This document shows, in pieces, positions 33,506 to 43,430 of a stretch of 64,000 bases of DNA. The stretch lies in contig JAOWCC010000655.1 in NCBI GenBank assembly GCA_030867875.1, positions 6,239,083-6,303,082 on the forward strand. Direction: 5' to 3'. Source of the stretch: Actinernus sp. WN-2022 (lineage: Eukaryota; Cnidaria; Anthozoa; Actiniaria; Actinernidae). How positions within the stretch are numbered: the stretch's first letter is position 1; every line of letters starts with the position of its first letter. The position numbers and the translations under genes are program-made. The notes under the pieces were generated by a model. That model searched no databases. It worked only from the letters and a program-made list of their open reading frames with translations, and was not told where the DNA came from.

Positions 33506-34244
33506 TCCCACTTGAGATAACAGATACTTAACAGGATTGGCAGCCTGGTAATAAATTATATACCAGTAGTGAATGGCATAGGCCCTTCTATACATTTGTA
33601 GCCACTATAATTATAAGCTCTTATGGTATGATTAAACCCCTGGCTAGACTGGTAACATAAAATCTAAATAACTAACTTGCTATTATAAATTATTTAATGT
33701 CCATTCGATTACATAGCCTCATCTATAGTGTACTGGCTCACAAAAACTGAATCCACATAATTTCTAGCTCATGTACTTGATCTGATTAGCAATTGATAGA
33801 CCTCTTCTTGTTCAAGCACTTGCAAGTCATCAAGTGCTGTGCCTATGATAGAAGACAGTAAGATGTTATAATTTACTGAATACGAGGGATGTATGTAGCA
33901 AGTTATTTTCCAAAATTGCATACATGTAGTATTCATAGAACACATACTGTTCGAAAAGATTGTAATGTAATGAAGTGAAATATCCCTTAAAAAGTAAAAT
34001 TTTACTTCTGTCAAGTTTTCAGGTGATTTTTTATTTCCGAACTAGCCCTAGCTATAAACTACATGTAATAATAAAGTGAAATTCCATACATATTTCACAA
34101 TGTCCACCAATTTACAGACGAAAACTCGAAGAATTTTTAACTATTGACTAAATTTGTTTGAATTGCATGTATAAACACGTGAAAAAGCAATATTGTACAA
34201 AGTGAAATTTCAGTTAAAAATAATTAATTACAAATATCACTGAT
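33506..34244. other. AT-rich core of the 5.3-kb element
   Basis: No coding frame or structure is recognised in this part of the core. Confidence 0.45.
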
Positions 34245-34742
34245 AATGCATGTATCAATGTTAAGCCACAGGGAGGGGGGGGGGGGGGGGGGGGGTTCTC
34301 GGGCAGATATGCGGCATTTGATCAATCTTGGCCTTCCCACCCTGGGGAATTCGAATACAAGCTTTGCCCCAGGGTGTGGACATTTGAATTCGAACGGTTG
34401 AGAACTGTGTCTTAATCTATTGTTTCCTGAGTCGCCATCTTGGATGTTGGAAGGTATGAATTTCAAAAATGCGTTTTCATCTGTTTTCATTAAGTTAAAA
34501 AGAACGCTTCACATTTATTTGGGATCACCTCCAGTTCCCCCATTGTTTCAGCTGTATATATATAGTTTAAGGAGGAATTTCGATGCCACAGGTGGGGCAA
34601 TTTGATCACAATTGACAATTTTTCTTTACCCAGGGTGGGGAATTTGACCAAAAATTCTAGAAAAAAGTCAAATGCCGCAATCTGCCCGACCCCCCCCCCC
34701 CCCCCCCCCCCTCCCTCCGGCTTAACATTGACACATGCATAA
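34245..34742. mobile_element. MITE with G21/C22 homopolymer arms
   Basis: ATGCATGTATCAATGTTAAG at 34246-34265 and its near-complement at 34722-34742 form the outer arms. Next come a run of 21 G (34275-34295) and, opposite, 22 C (34690-34711). Inside those, GGGCAGATATGCGGCATTTGA is mirrored at 34668-34688. The 340-base loop also contains CACCCTGGGG/CCCCAGGGTG. The interior is noncoding. This looks like an inverted-repeat transposon nested in the 5.3-kb element. Confidence 0.75.
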
Positions 34743-35994
34743 TTATTCAGTCTTTATAAAAGTACTACTGTTCGAAGAGAGTGAAAATATCTCACTACAC
34801 GACGAGATTTTGATCGATCCTTTTGCTAAAAGATTCACTCTACACTCTACATAAACTTGATAAACTTTTTATGTGGATTTGGTCATCAAAATGGATAAGG
34901 CAAAACCTTTCAAATTATAATGAAAACCACGAGGAATGGTCGAACCATTCCAACAACAGCTGAACTAAAAGTATGATAACCTTGCGCGACATTCCTTTTT
35001 CTTGTTAACAATCCACAACGATTGAATGATCACATCTTACCTTTATAGTTTTCTTATCTCCCATGTGTTTTGAAAGGCCTTTGCTCAGTCTGGAAGCCAT
35101 ATTATACAAGAGATCGCATGTCATGCCGCCGAATCGAAGTTGTTAGTTTTGAAAATGTGCGATGTGCCCGCACAATTCAGGTCAGTGGACTTTAGATAAG
35201 CAATGCATCCTGGGATCAGTTTACAGCCGCCATCTTTGTTTGTTGTTGAGAACTAGAACTGGCCTGGAGTGCTTCATCTGAGGATTAATTGCGAAATAGT
35301 CTGGCTATATATTCGAGGAATCTAATACGCCAATGAACTGGTCAACCAACTAACCTTCAACTGTTTTGCTGTGTCTATCTGGGAAAGCACGTAAGTCGTA
35401 AGGCCATTTTAACACCCGAGCCGTGGCCGACGCGTGGGCCTGTCAGAACGGATCGTCAGAACTGGTTCTCACTTTTAGTTTTATTCCTGTGACGGCTCAC
35501 AAATACCAACCTAAATGTTTTCTTCTGCTATTCTGGTTGCATGAAGCCTTGACCTATAGTGCAACCAGCGATAAGTTGCATCAGGACTTTGTTGTTTCTA
35601 ACGAAAATTACATGTAAGTCGAGTCCACTTGATTGATCGCTGAGCATGTACCTCGTAGACATCAAGTTTAAATATACTGCCAACTCACACAACTCGTAAT
35701 TTGTACTTTATTTCTGTGTAAATCTCATAATGTTTCAGCCAGTCATCAAAGTTCCTCTTTCCCGGAGAAATTTATGAAATCTCCGCTTCTGTAAGTGACT
35801 TTAGATCGTGTGAAAGCTATAAAAAATCACACATGACTGGCGTGTGGGTGCATGTACTCTATAATAATATTAAATTGTGAACATTTTGTATTACTACTGC
35901 ATCTGTAGGATTTTGTGGGATTGTTGTAATTATAGGACTTAATACTTTATAATGATATGATATAGAGCAGGATACCAGGTGGGATTTTTATACA
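34743..35994. other. Core of the 5.3-kb element, right part
   Basis: No recognised gene. CAGCCGCCATCTTTG near 35226 resembles a YY1-type promoter element. The 64-aa plus frame at 35423 shows no family features. Confidence 0.4.
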
Positions 35995-36335
35995 TGTAAT
36001 GAATGTCAGGTGGGATTGCCAGGATCCCAATGTTCCTCCTGGGATTCTGTCTGTCCCAACAGCTATCCCAGCTTTAAGAGTTGGAACCCCTTAGTAGTGG
36101 GATATAATGTTATCATTCCAGGTGGAATAACTGGGATCCCATCCAGGATCCCATCATCGCAACAGTTATCCCGGCTATGAAGTTGGGATCCCAGGTGGGA
36201 TATTGTTATCATCCCACTGTCCCACCCAGGATCCCATCTGTCCCAACAGCAATCCTGGCTTTAGACTTGGGATCCCAGGTGGGATTTTGTTATCATCCCA
36301 TGCAGGATTGGTGGGATCCCACTTCTGTCCCGCCT
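35995..36335. repeat. Right GGATCC palindrome array
   Basis: GGTGGGAT, GGGATCCCAGGTGGGAT and CATCCCA units repeat about every 30-60 bases, mirroring the left array. Several copies are followed by TTGTTATCATCCCA. Confidence 0.9.
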
Positions 36336-36849
36336 CTATTTTTACATGGGTGTTATCTGCATGCTACATGTAACCACAATATTATTTCTCACTGATTTGA
36401 AAAAAATATATTTTGATGATTTCTTTTATGATTCTTGAGAAAAGTCTCAATAATTGTGTTATTTCTAGAGCCCAAAATCCTTTGGATGTAAAGCTTGTCA
36501 CTGGAAATTAAAGAATAGCTGTTTTTATTCTGAAATGTCATTGGTAAGATCTTGTGCCTCAAGTGGCCCTGGCTCAAGTCGTCACACTGTAATGTACATG
36601 TATATAGTTCATCTAAACATGATTCAGTTATCCCATATGTATTTCAGTCCTGTATGGCTGTCAAATTACAAAGTAAGCAGATAGCATATTACACTTTGTG
36701 TAATATAGTATGGATATTTTGTGTATGGACAGTATATAATTTTTTTAAACAAGTGTAATTCTCTTTTAAAAGTTTTTAGTTGAATTTATTTCAGCCATTC
36801 ATGAAGGCATCACCAGAATAACTTAATTTATTTTACATTGAATAATGTT
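36336..36849. other. Spacer between right palindrome arrays
   Basis: AT-rich sequence without recognisable genes or repeats. Confidence 0.5.
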
Positions 36850-37615
36850 GATGTATACATTTTGTATACACCACAATTTAAAGCCTCTATCATTCCTGAT
36901 CCTCATTTTGATGTATACTTATTGTATACACTATAATTTTGGTTAGCCCTCAGTAGTATTGATGTATACTAAATGTATACATCATCAGTCTGTTTGATTT
37001 CTCAGCTTTATGGTGATGTATACTTAATGTATGCACCAAGATCATGTTTCAGCATCCATATTTTCTATCATTCCTGATCCTCACTTTGATGTATACTTAT
37101 TGTATACACTAATTTTGGTTAGCCCTCAGTTGTATTGATGTATACTAAATGTATACATCATCAGTCTGTTTGATTTCTCAGCTTTATGGTGATGTATACT
37201 TAATGTATACACCAAGATCATGTTTCAGCACCCATATTTTCTATCATTCCTGATCCTCACTTTGATGTATACTTATTGTATACACTATAATTTTGGTTAG
37301 CCCTCAGTAGTATTGATGTATACTAAATGTATACATCATCAGTCTGTTAGATTTCTCAGCTTTATGGTGATGTATACTTAATGTATACACCAAGATCATG
37401 TTTCAGCATCCATATTTTCCCTCGCCTTTGATGTATACATAATGTATACATTTTAACTCTGATGTATACTTTATGTATACTTTAATGTTCAGTTAGTATG
37501 TTATGAAAATTGCCATTTTTGCTATATGTACATTTGATGTATACATCAGATATACATTTAACCCTAAATGTATGATTGATGTATACCTTTTGTATACTAA
37601 ATGTATACAAAACAG
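36850..37615. repeat. Right GTATAC palindrome array
   Basis: GATGTATACTTATTGTATACA, ATGTATACTAAATGTATACAT and GATGTATACTTAATGTATAC units alternate with unique spacers. A higher-order unit of about 175-180 bases (CATTCCTGATCCTCA ... TTTCAGCATCCATATTTT) is present about three times at 36891, 37072 and 37246. It mirrors the left array in motif, not in exact sequence. Confidence 0.95.
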
Positions 37616-37636
37616 AGGCTCATTTTGGTAAGGGTG

Positions 37637-38011
37637 ATCACGTATGTCTTCAGTGATCTTGGCCAGCGTTCGTAATCGTGTCACAAATGCATCGATAGGC
37701 TCGTTTTCCTCTTGTTTTGCCTGGCGAAACTTGTGCCGTTTGCATGGTACGTTATTCTTCGGTATTAAATATTCATCCAGCTTTTCAACCACTGTTTTAA
37801 AGTCGGCTCCCATGTCTTGAAGCGTGTCCAATATTTCCTGTACATCTGGGCCCGCTAGGTGCAATAACATTGCTCTTTTCTGCTGATTTTTCCTAATACC
37901 GCTCGCAATATAGTGCTGGAAGCTTTTCTTCCTTTTTTGCCACTGTTGGGCTAAATTCCCGGTGTCTGCTGATACATCAAAGCGTTCTACACTTGGGATA
38001 TCTACTACCAT
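37637..38011 (-). pseudogene. Gypsy-type gag, N-terminal part
   Basis: From ATG at 38011 the minus strand encodes MVVDIPSVERFDVS, QQWQKRKKSFQHYIASGI, MLLHLAGPDVQEILDTLQD, LDEYLIPKNN and EPIDAFVTRLRTLAK, ending in TEDIRD at the insertion point. This is the capsid-like region of a Ty3/Gypsy gag. TGGCGACGAGGA lies just upstream (38030 area), a position typical of a primer-binding site next to a 5' LTR, though no LTR pair can be shown here. The frame is open and is cut only by the 5.3-kb element at 37634. Confidence 0.75.
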
Positions 38012-38099
38012 TTCTTTGTATCCTCGTCGCCAAAATGTAGTGTATGTATTAGATTTCAAGAAGAGCCATACAAACAACCTCATGCTCGAACACGTCATG

Positions 38100-39555
38100 T
38101 TTAATAACCATCAGCACTTTACATACAGGAAGGGAGATTATGAACAAACCGGAAGTGAACCTAATATTACATACATCACTTACCTGTGTTTGCTGGCCTG
38201 TTCGCTCAAATTGTGCTCCACATTTGTAGATTGCCAGATGAAAGTAATGGCATAGAAGCTATTTTGCACAAATGCAAATAGCTTCAAAAACGAACTTATC
38301 TGTAGTCAGAGCATGTGGGTAGCTCTAATCGACCAAAGTTTCAACTTCTAATTGCCTCGACAATATAGATAGGTTTTGTATAAATTTATGTGTTGGACTC
38401 TTCCGGTGCCCATTTCTACAATAAAGGGGTTTTGCCTGCTGGATCGAAGCCTTCCTCTGTATACATGTCTATATGAAAGTCGCCAAATTTTGCGAGGATT
38501 CAATTTCACCTGACAAGGAGTTTTGAGGATTTGGTTGGAAATTTTGTTCTTCAAAGTTTGCTGTCAACGCTTTTGATACATATTCAGCTTAATACTAATT
38601 AGTGGTGCAAGGCGGACTTCTGTGATCTTACGACCAACCTGTCGACACAGAAGCAACCAATAATTGTAATCCAATTATTGACTTGGTCGAAAAATGTTAT
38701 CCTTGCAGCTCCTCGTGAAAGAGCATGGATAACATGTTAAATGATCTCAATTTCACATATTATGCAGCACGTTTGACGCAAAACTTGAAAGTGCCTTACC
38801 TCGCAGATATACAGGACACAAAGTTAAATAAAATCACACTTGTTATAACACACTCGTTCGCCCTACACATCAAATAGCATGAATAAAATGTTAAATGATG
38901 TTAATTTGACATATATTATGGAGCACGTTTGATGCAAAACTTGTAGTGCCTTACCTTGGAGATATGCAGAAGAAAAACGTGAAGAATAGCAATAAACCAA
39001 CACATTAATCTAGCATAAAACAAGCTGAAAAGAGATATAAACATTGGTGAACTAAACGTTTTTTGACAAAAAAAAGTGAAGTGTCGTTACCAAAAGTCGA
39101 TATTCATTAATGCAAGGAGCCCATTACCAGGAGCGTCCATTTCCCATACTTTGTCTTAGAGTCAGCACATTCCGAGATCAGGTTATTTTTTATAACAAAC
39201 CTAAATGAATAAATCCCATATCCCCAAGTGGAAGGCCGACAAAATGCTTCTTTTTTCACAATGGCATGGTTTTCTCATTGTATGCAATAATATATGTTCA
39301 AAAAGAATTAGAAAGCATTGTTTGCTTAGTACATTGTTGAACATTAAAATTGATTAGGGTAGGATTAGGGCACAATTTATGGTGGACAGCACAAGGAATT
39401 ATTAAGATTGATGTGCAGTATGGTCCATTTTGCAAGGGTGAGGAACCAAAAATCAAGAATGGATGTGACTGATATATGCACCTCTTTTGGGTGAAATGAA
39501 ATATTTGTGCACAACAGGGATTGGAGGGGTAAAAAATCTGTTTGTCGAATATCAC
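38100..39555. other. Intergenic stretch with a local duplication
   Basis: No gene is recognised. About 95 bases at 38725-38820 (ACATGTTAAATGAT ... GCACGTTTGACGCAAAACTTG) recur at 38877-38967 with scattered differences. GCTATTTTGCACAAATGCAAATAGC at 38260-38284 forms a hairpin-like inverted repeat. The next exon of the recombinase gene at 39560-42859 would be expected here but I could not find it. Confidence 0.5.
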
Positions 39556-39559
39556 TCAC

Positions 39560-39670
39560 CAAGAAGAATTTCTGGCAAACAAACTGACCGGCTCCACCAT
39601 CAGCGACAAGAAGTTTTGGTCGGTGTTTACTGAAATACTCTTTCAGGAGACGTGTGAGCACTTGGTCTTG
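39560..39670 (-). CDS. Crypton-like recombinase gene, exon 5
   Basis: The 111-base exon is bounded by acceptor TTTCCCCCTAG and donor GTGAGT and reads QDQVLTRLLKEYFSKHRPKL, then LVADGGAGQFVCQKFF. It enters and leaves in phase 0, which suits the phase-0 end of exon 4. In recombinases of this type this segment precedes the exon with the catalytic Arg (compare 58905-59038). That following exon is not recognisable downstream, so the gene is 3'-incomplete. Confidence 0.7.
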
Positions 39671-39790
39671 CTAGGGGGAAAGGTAAATAACAGGAATTAC
39701 ACGATATCAATGGCAATAATAACCCTGTACTACCTAGAAGCATCATCACATTTGAAAATTAAAAACATTGTACTTTGAACATTATGTTGT

Positions 39791-39863
39791 CAAAACAGTC
39801 GGAAACTGCGGTCCAACGAAAGTTTATCCAGCGCCGGACAGAAGCTAATCAAACGCCCACAAG
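39791..39863 (+). repeat. 73-bp fragment of the paralogous block in intron 4
   Basis: It matches 29825-29897 at 72 of 73 bases. The fragment lies in the intron between exons 5 and 4 of the recombinase gene, with sharp edges and no other homology around it. No target duplication is visible. Confidence 0.85.
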
Positions 39864-39916
39864 GGTTAGAAATTTAAATTTGGGTTGGGCAAAGTAACAG
39901 ATCTATGTTTACTCAC

Positions 39917-40220
39917 CTTCAAGTCCATCTGGTCAGGCGGCTTGGTTGTCTTGGTCTTAAAGTGTTTGTAACGTAGGCTTACATCGCCGTTCTCTCTGAA
40001 TATGGCTGTATTCTTGCCCCTGTGCTGGTCAATCACAAATGGTTTTGACTGTGTCTCTTCGAAAATGTCCAAGGTTCGAACTTCTTTGGCACGAGAGGGT
40101 GGTAATTGGCAATATATACTCAGAATGCAAGGGTCTTGCATCTCCCTGGCTTTTTGAATGGGTTCCCTGCACATTTCGTACCGATCTCTTTGCATTTTGA
40201 GTACTTCCAATATTTCTTCC
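39917..40220 (-). CDS. Crypton-like recombinase gene, exon 4
   Basis: The 304-base exon between acceptor TACTATATTTTTAG and donor GTGAGT reads EEILEVLKMQRDRYEMCREP, CILSIYCQLPPSRAKEVRTL, DIFEETQSKPFVID, AIFRENGDVSLRYKHFKT and PDQMDLK. The PPSRAKEVRTL segment fits the first catalytic Arg of the tyrosine-recombinase fold (R-x-x-E-x-R region). Entry phase 2 matches the end of exon 3 and the exit is phase 0. It is fully open. Confidence 0.75.
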
Positions 40221-41706
40221 CTAAAAATATAGTACATTATAAGTCCATAGTTAATAGAGTGGAATGGTTAGGAAATGTATGGCAATTAATTAACTTCAAA
40301 GGGGCTAACAAAGGCACTGCAATTTATATGATGGAAGGGGCAAGACAAAAGATTGTGCACAGTCATAGTTCATTGGCATCCCCTGAATGACTGCACCCAC
40401 ACATTTCTATCCACTGATTGATTAACACATTGGAAACTCTATTGTGTTCTGTACACGGTCAAGGTTGAAAAAAGCAAAAAAAGACACACACCAAAGAAGG
40501 TTGCTGGGTTTGATAACCATTCCACTCTAGATATTAACTATGATTATACAAAGTACATAATATTATTATTATAATGCTAAGAAGGTGTAATGCATGGTCT
40601 ATGTAATTATATCAATAATTATTGTGATAAAAAAATGCCAAAGGTGAAATATAAAAATGTGTTTGTTTGACATTTAAAAAGCTTAAATTTAAAAAGCACA
40701 CTTTATAAGTTTATATGAGGCCAGATCATAAGCTGTGGGAATGCTTTAACCCAGAATTTCATCGCGATCAATACTTAAAAGACAATATGGAATCAATGTT
40801 CCATTGGTGGCTATTATTAGACCCAGCTTCCACGTTTTTTTTGAACTTTTGATATATACTTATAACAGCAAAACCGTAGATACTGCTGAAAAGAGCACCT
40901 CGAAGTTAGTCAAAATCCCAAATTTGAATAGATACAGTCCCACGAATCGGAAAATTTTACAGACGTTTGTATGGAAAATATTTGAGGGGTGGGGGCATAC
41001 ATTGCTTCCAAAAGAGTACAAAACGCACTGTCTTAGATATATTTCAGTTTTTTATCCAGTCTATTATTATTATTATTATTAGACTCTCACTCATATTTTT
41101 TTACAAAGGGCCAATAAACAATCGCTGTCTGTCTGTCTGTCTGTCTGTCTGTCATACAAACGTTTGTAAACTGTTCCGAGTATGCGGGGCTATAACTTTG
41201 CCCCTATTCAAGATAGAACTCTCAAATTTGGGATTTGGACTAACTTCGAGGTGCTCTTTTCAGCGGTATCGACGGTTTTGCTGTTATACGTGTATAAAAA
41301 AAGTTCAACAAAAACAACGCGGCAGGGTCTATACAAATTATGTATATATTAACATAACCGCTGTACGTAATTTGTCCCACCCATACGAAATCTGCCCTAT
41401 AAATTGTTACTGCAGAGTCCGTTAAAAGCTCTCTGTCATGATCAGTCCCATGCAACTACCAACTTGTACGGGCGATTATTCGCAAATTTTGACAGTGCTG
41501 ACGCTTGTACTCAGTTGTAGCATCATGAATAAGCCACAATACTTGGTCATTTTGGCTAAAATGATATTTTCCCCCGGCAGAATTATCCAAACTTTACCGA
41601 TTTTAACATTCGTGACGGTTTCCAGTTATAGTAGTAGGCAACCAGGCCTTCGCGTAAAATTACAACTTTAAAACTCGGGCTGCATGTGGCGACATTATTT
41701 ATTATT
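40221..41706 (-). other. Large intron 3 of the recombinase gene
   Basis: The 1.5-kb intron carries a MITE at 40815-41332 and no coding sequence. Donor GTTAGT lies at 41707-41712 and the acceptor at 40221-40223. Confidence 0.6.
40815..41332. mobile_element. MITE with arms of about 110 bp
   Basis: The left arm 40815-40926 (TTAGACCC ... ATAACAGCAAAACCGT ... AAAGAGCACCTCGAAGTTAGT) is the imperfect reverse complement of 41222-41332. The interior has an ATT microsatellite near 41061-41081 and a CTGT microsatellite near 41128-41152. There is no coding frame. It lies in intron 3 of the recombinase gene. Confidence 0.8.
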
Positions 41707-41712
41707 ACTAAC

Positions 41713-41927
41713 CAATCAAGCCATGTCCCTTTCGCACGAAGTTCCTCTTTGCTCTGTGAACGTTGCAAATCACAAGATTTCTGAAGCCTTGTAGCCATCG
41801 AGCGCAACTGGGCAATGACGTCAACATCGTTGTATTTCGGAGCCGCTGAGCGAAACACGTACTTGACGGCATATACAAGAGCACTACAGTGGTTGCTTAT
41901 TGTAGCGTCATTCAAGCCACGCGTTCC
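41713..41927 (-). CDS. Crypton-like recombinase gene, exon 3
   Basis: The 215-base exon between acceptor CTTTTTCGTTCTTAG and donor GTTAGT reads GTRGLNDATISNHCSALVYA, VKYVFRSAAPKYNDVDVIAQ, LRSMATRLQKSCDLQRSQ and LRAKGTWLDW. This helical region looks like the SAM-like core-binding domain that precedes the catalytic domain in tyrosine recombinases. Entry is phase 0, exit phase 2, and both match their neighbours. A decayed copy is at 1-187. Confidence 0.75.
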
Positions 41928-42025
41928 CTAAGAACGAAAAAGAGAGGGACAAAAAAAATGTTTTTTGAGATTCGTCGATTAAACAAAGGGCGTGATCATT
42001 TGCGATTGTTTTCAGTTTGAAATAC

Positions 42026-42120
42026 CTTAAGGAAATCGAAGTAGCGTTCCATCAGTGCCGTGGCCTTAAAGACACCGATGTCCAATGTTTCCGTTTCATT
42101 GTGGAGAAACCCAAGATAGC
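42026..42120 (-). CDS. Crypton-like recombinase gene, exon 2
   Basis: The 95-base exon follows acceptor TTTTTTTACGCAG and ends at GTATTT. It reads YLGFLHNETETLDIGVFKAT and LMERYFDFLK. It enters in phase 1 and leaves in phase 0. A degenerate copy lies near 265-365. Confidence 0.75.
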
Positions 42121-42252
42121 CTGCGTAAAAAAAGAAATAGCAGAAAATTCTAAAAGAAAGACCAAATTTCGTACATGTATAACTAGTAGGAGCCGCAGCG
42201 CATAGCGTTATGAGGCTTCATGATCATAGATGTGTGAAGTTTCATGACTCAC

Positions 42253-42859
42253 AGCGGATGCGTTCCTTGACTTTGGCAAATGTCGATTCTGCGATAGGGG
42301 GTGTTCGACGAGCCAACACATGCTTTCTGGTCCAGAAGCATTGTAGTTCTTGAAGAAATCTGTTCATGAGTAGCAGGATCAATTCTTCGCGCGATGCCAA
42401 AGCTCCTCGTCTTGCTTTCTTGAGCGGAGGAGATTTGTCGAAAGAAGACTCTCTCTCGACGCTGTAAGGCTCCTGAGCCGGAAAATCGCTGGTAGTCGCA
42501 GGCTCGTCTGCGATGACGTCTCCAGGTACAGGTGCTTCCATGGATGGAGAGTAGACCTCTGGCTGGTCATTGCTGACAACGGCGTCGGTTGCGATTTGTT
42601 CTGTGGAATGGAGGGGATACTGCGTGTGAGGTGGGTTGCTTGGAGCTAGTGTTGGTCTGTATTCAAAATTTATCACTTTACCTTGAGTTTGCAGCCGTCC
42701 GACTTGGGTCATTGTATTCGAGATACACACATCATCGCTGTCGGCCGAGTCAACTTCGTCATCCGTGTAGCAGTGAAAGAAACCGGGTAGAGTTGCCATG
42801 TGCTCTGAAATAACTCCGGCAAAAATAGGCAGCTTTGTAACAGACAGATGTGAGAGCAA
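42253..42859 (-). CDS. Crypton-like recombinase gene, exon 1
   Basis: From the ATG at 42859 (MLSHLSVTKLPIF) the exon encodes about 200 residues: an acidic stretch (DDEVDSADSDD), a long Pro/Ser/Thr-rich disordered part, a basic KKARRG possible nuclear-localisation signal, then a helical end (LLMNRFLQELQCFWTRKHVL, STFAKVKERIRC). It ends at GTGAGT in phase 1. An earlier start is possible, since the upstream sequence was not resolved. The protein resembles the N-terminus of cnidarian Crypton-like recombinase genes. Together the five exons give 444 codons without an obvious stop. Confidence 0.65.
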
Positions 42860-43009
42860 GAGAGTTCGTGAATGATTTACATAGGGTGTGATAACTGATC
42901 CTCATATCACGGAGTCTCTAGGGACTTGAGCGATATTGTCTGTTAGCCAATGAAAGAGAAAGCGGCGTTTATTTCACGTTGTTTAGTAACGGATGATTGA
43001 ATGAATGAA

Positions 43010-43430
43010 TCTTTATTTAAAACACGGAATCTCTTCAAGTTATACTTGGTTTCCAAGAGAACCGTTACAATAAGTTAATAGTATTTGGACTAATAATATA
43101 ATTACAAAACTTATGTTAAATATATACATTAAAAATATATTATAAACAGGCCATGAGTCCACAAATATCAATAGTTTGGAGCTCCGTTCGAAATATGGTT
43201 AAACTGTTTGCCTCTTTCGTAAAACTGGGCAAAGAGTTCCAAATTTTGGCTCCACTGTAAGAAAAACTTCTTTTTAGTGCTTCTGTTCGAGGTCTTGGGA
43301 TATGAAGGTTTGAAAGTTATTATAAAAGGCTTCGACGAAAACGTTGTTTTTATATCAGCTGCATTGGTATTTATAGTTTGATTGCCTGCCGTAACACTTG
43401 GCAAATTAGCATGGCGTTACAAGCCAGTGG
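43010..43430 (-). pseudogene. LINE 3' end
   Basis: Minus-strand reading near 43320-43160 gives HIPRPRTEALKRSFSYSGAK then IWNSLPSFTKEANSLTIFRT, the C-terminal tail of a LINE reverse transcriptase. A 3' UTR with TTTAAATAAAGATTCATTCA follows near 43010. The upstream part leads into the repeat block shared with 19.4 kb. Confidence 0.65.

Larger units (their letters stand above)
32311..37634. mobile_element. 5.3-kb element with nested palindrome arrays
   Basis: The ends are 13-bp perfect inverted repeats, CCCTTACCAAAAT at 32311-32323 and ATTTTGGTAAGGG at 37622-37634, flanked by TG. Inside lie mirror-image arrays: GTATAC-palindrome repeats at both outer flanks (32328-32880 and 36850-37615), then GGATCC-palindrome repeats (33215-33505 and 35995-36335), then a core with a further inverted-repeat element (34245-34742). 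No transposase, reverse transcriptase or recombinase frame is present, so it is non-autonomous. It sits cleanly inside a Gypsy gag. A 2-bp TG duplication with CCC termini matches no superfamily I can name with confidence. Confidence 0.8.
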
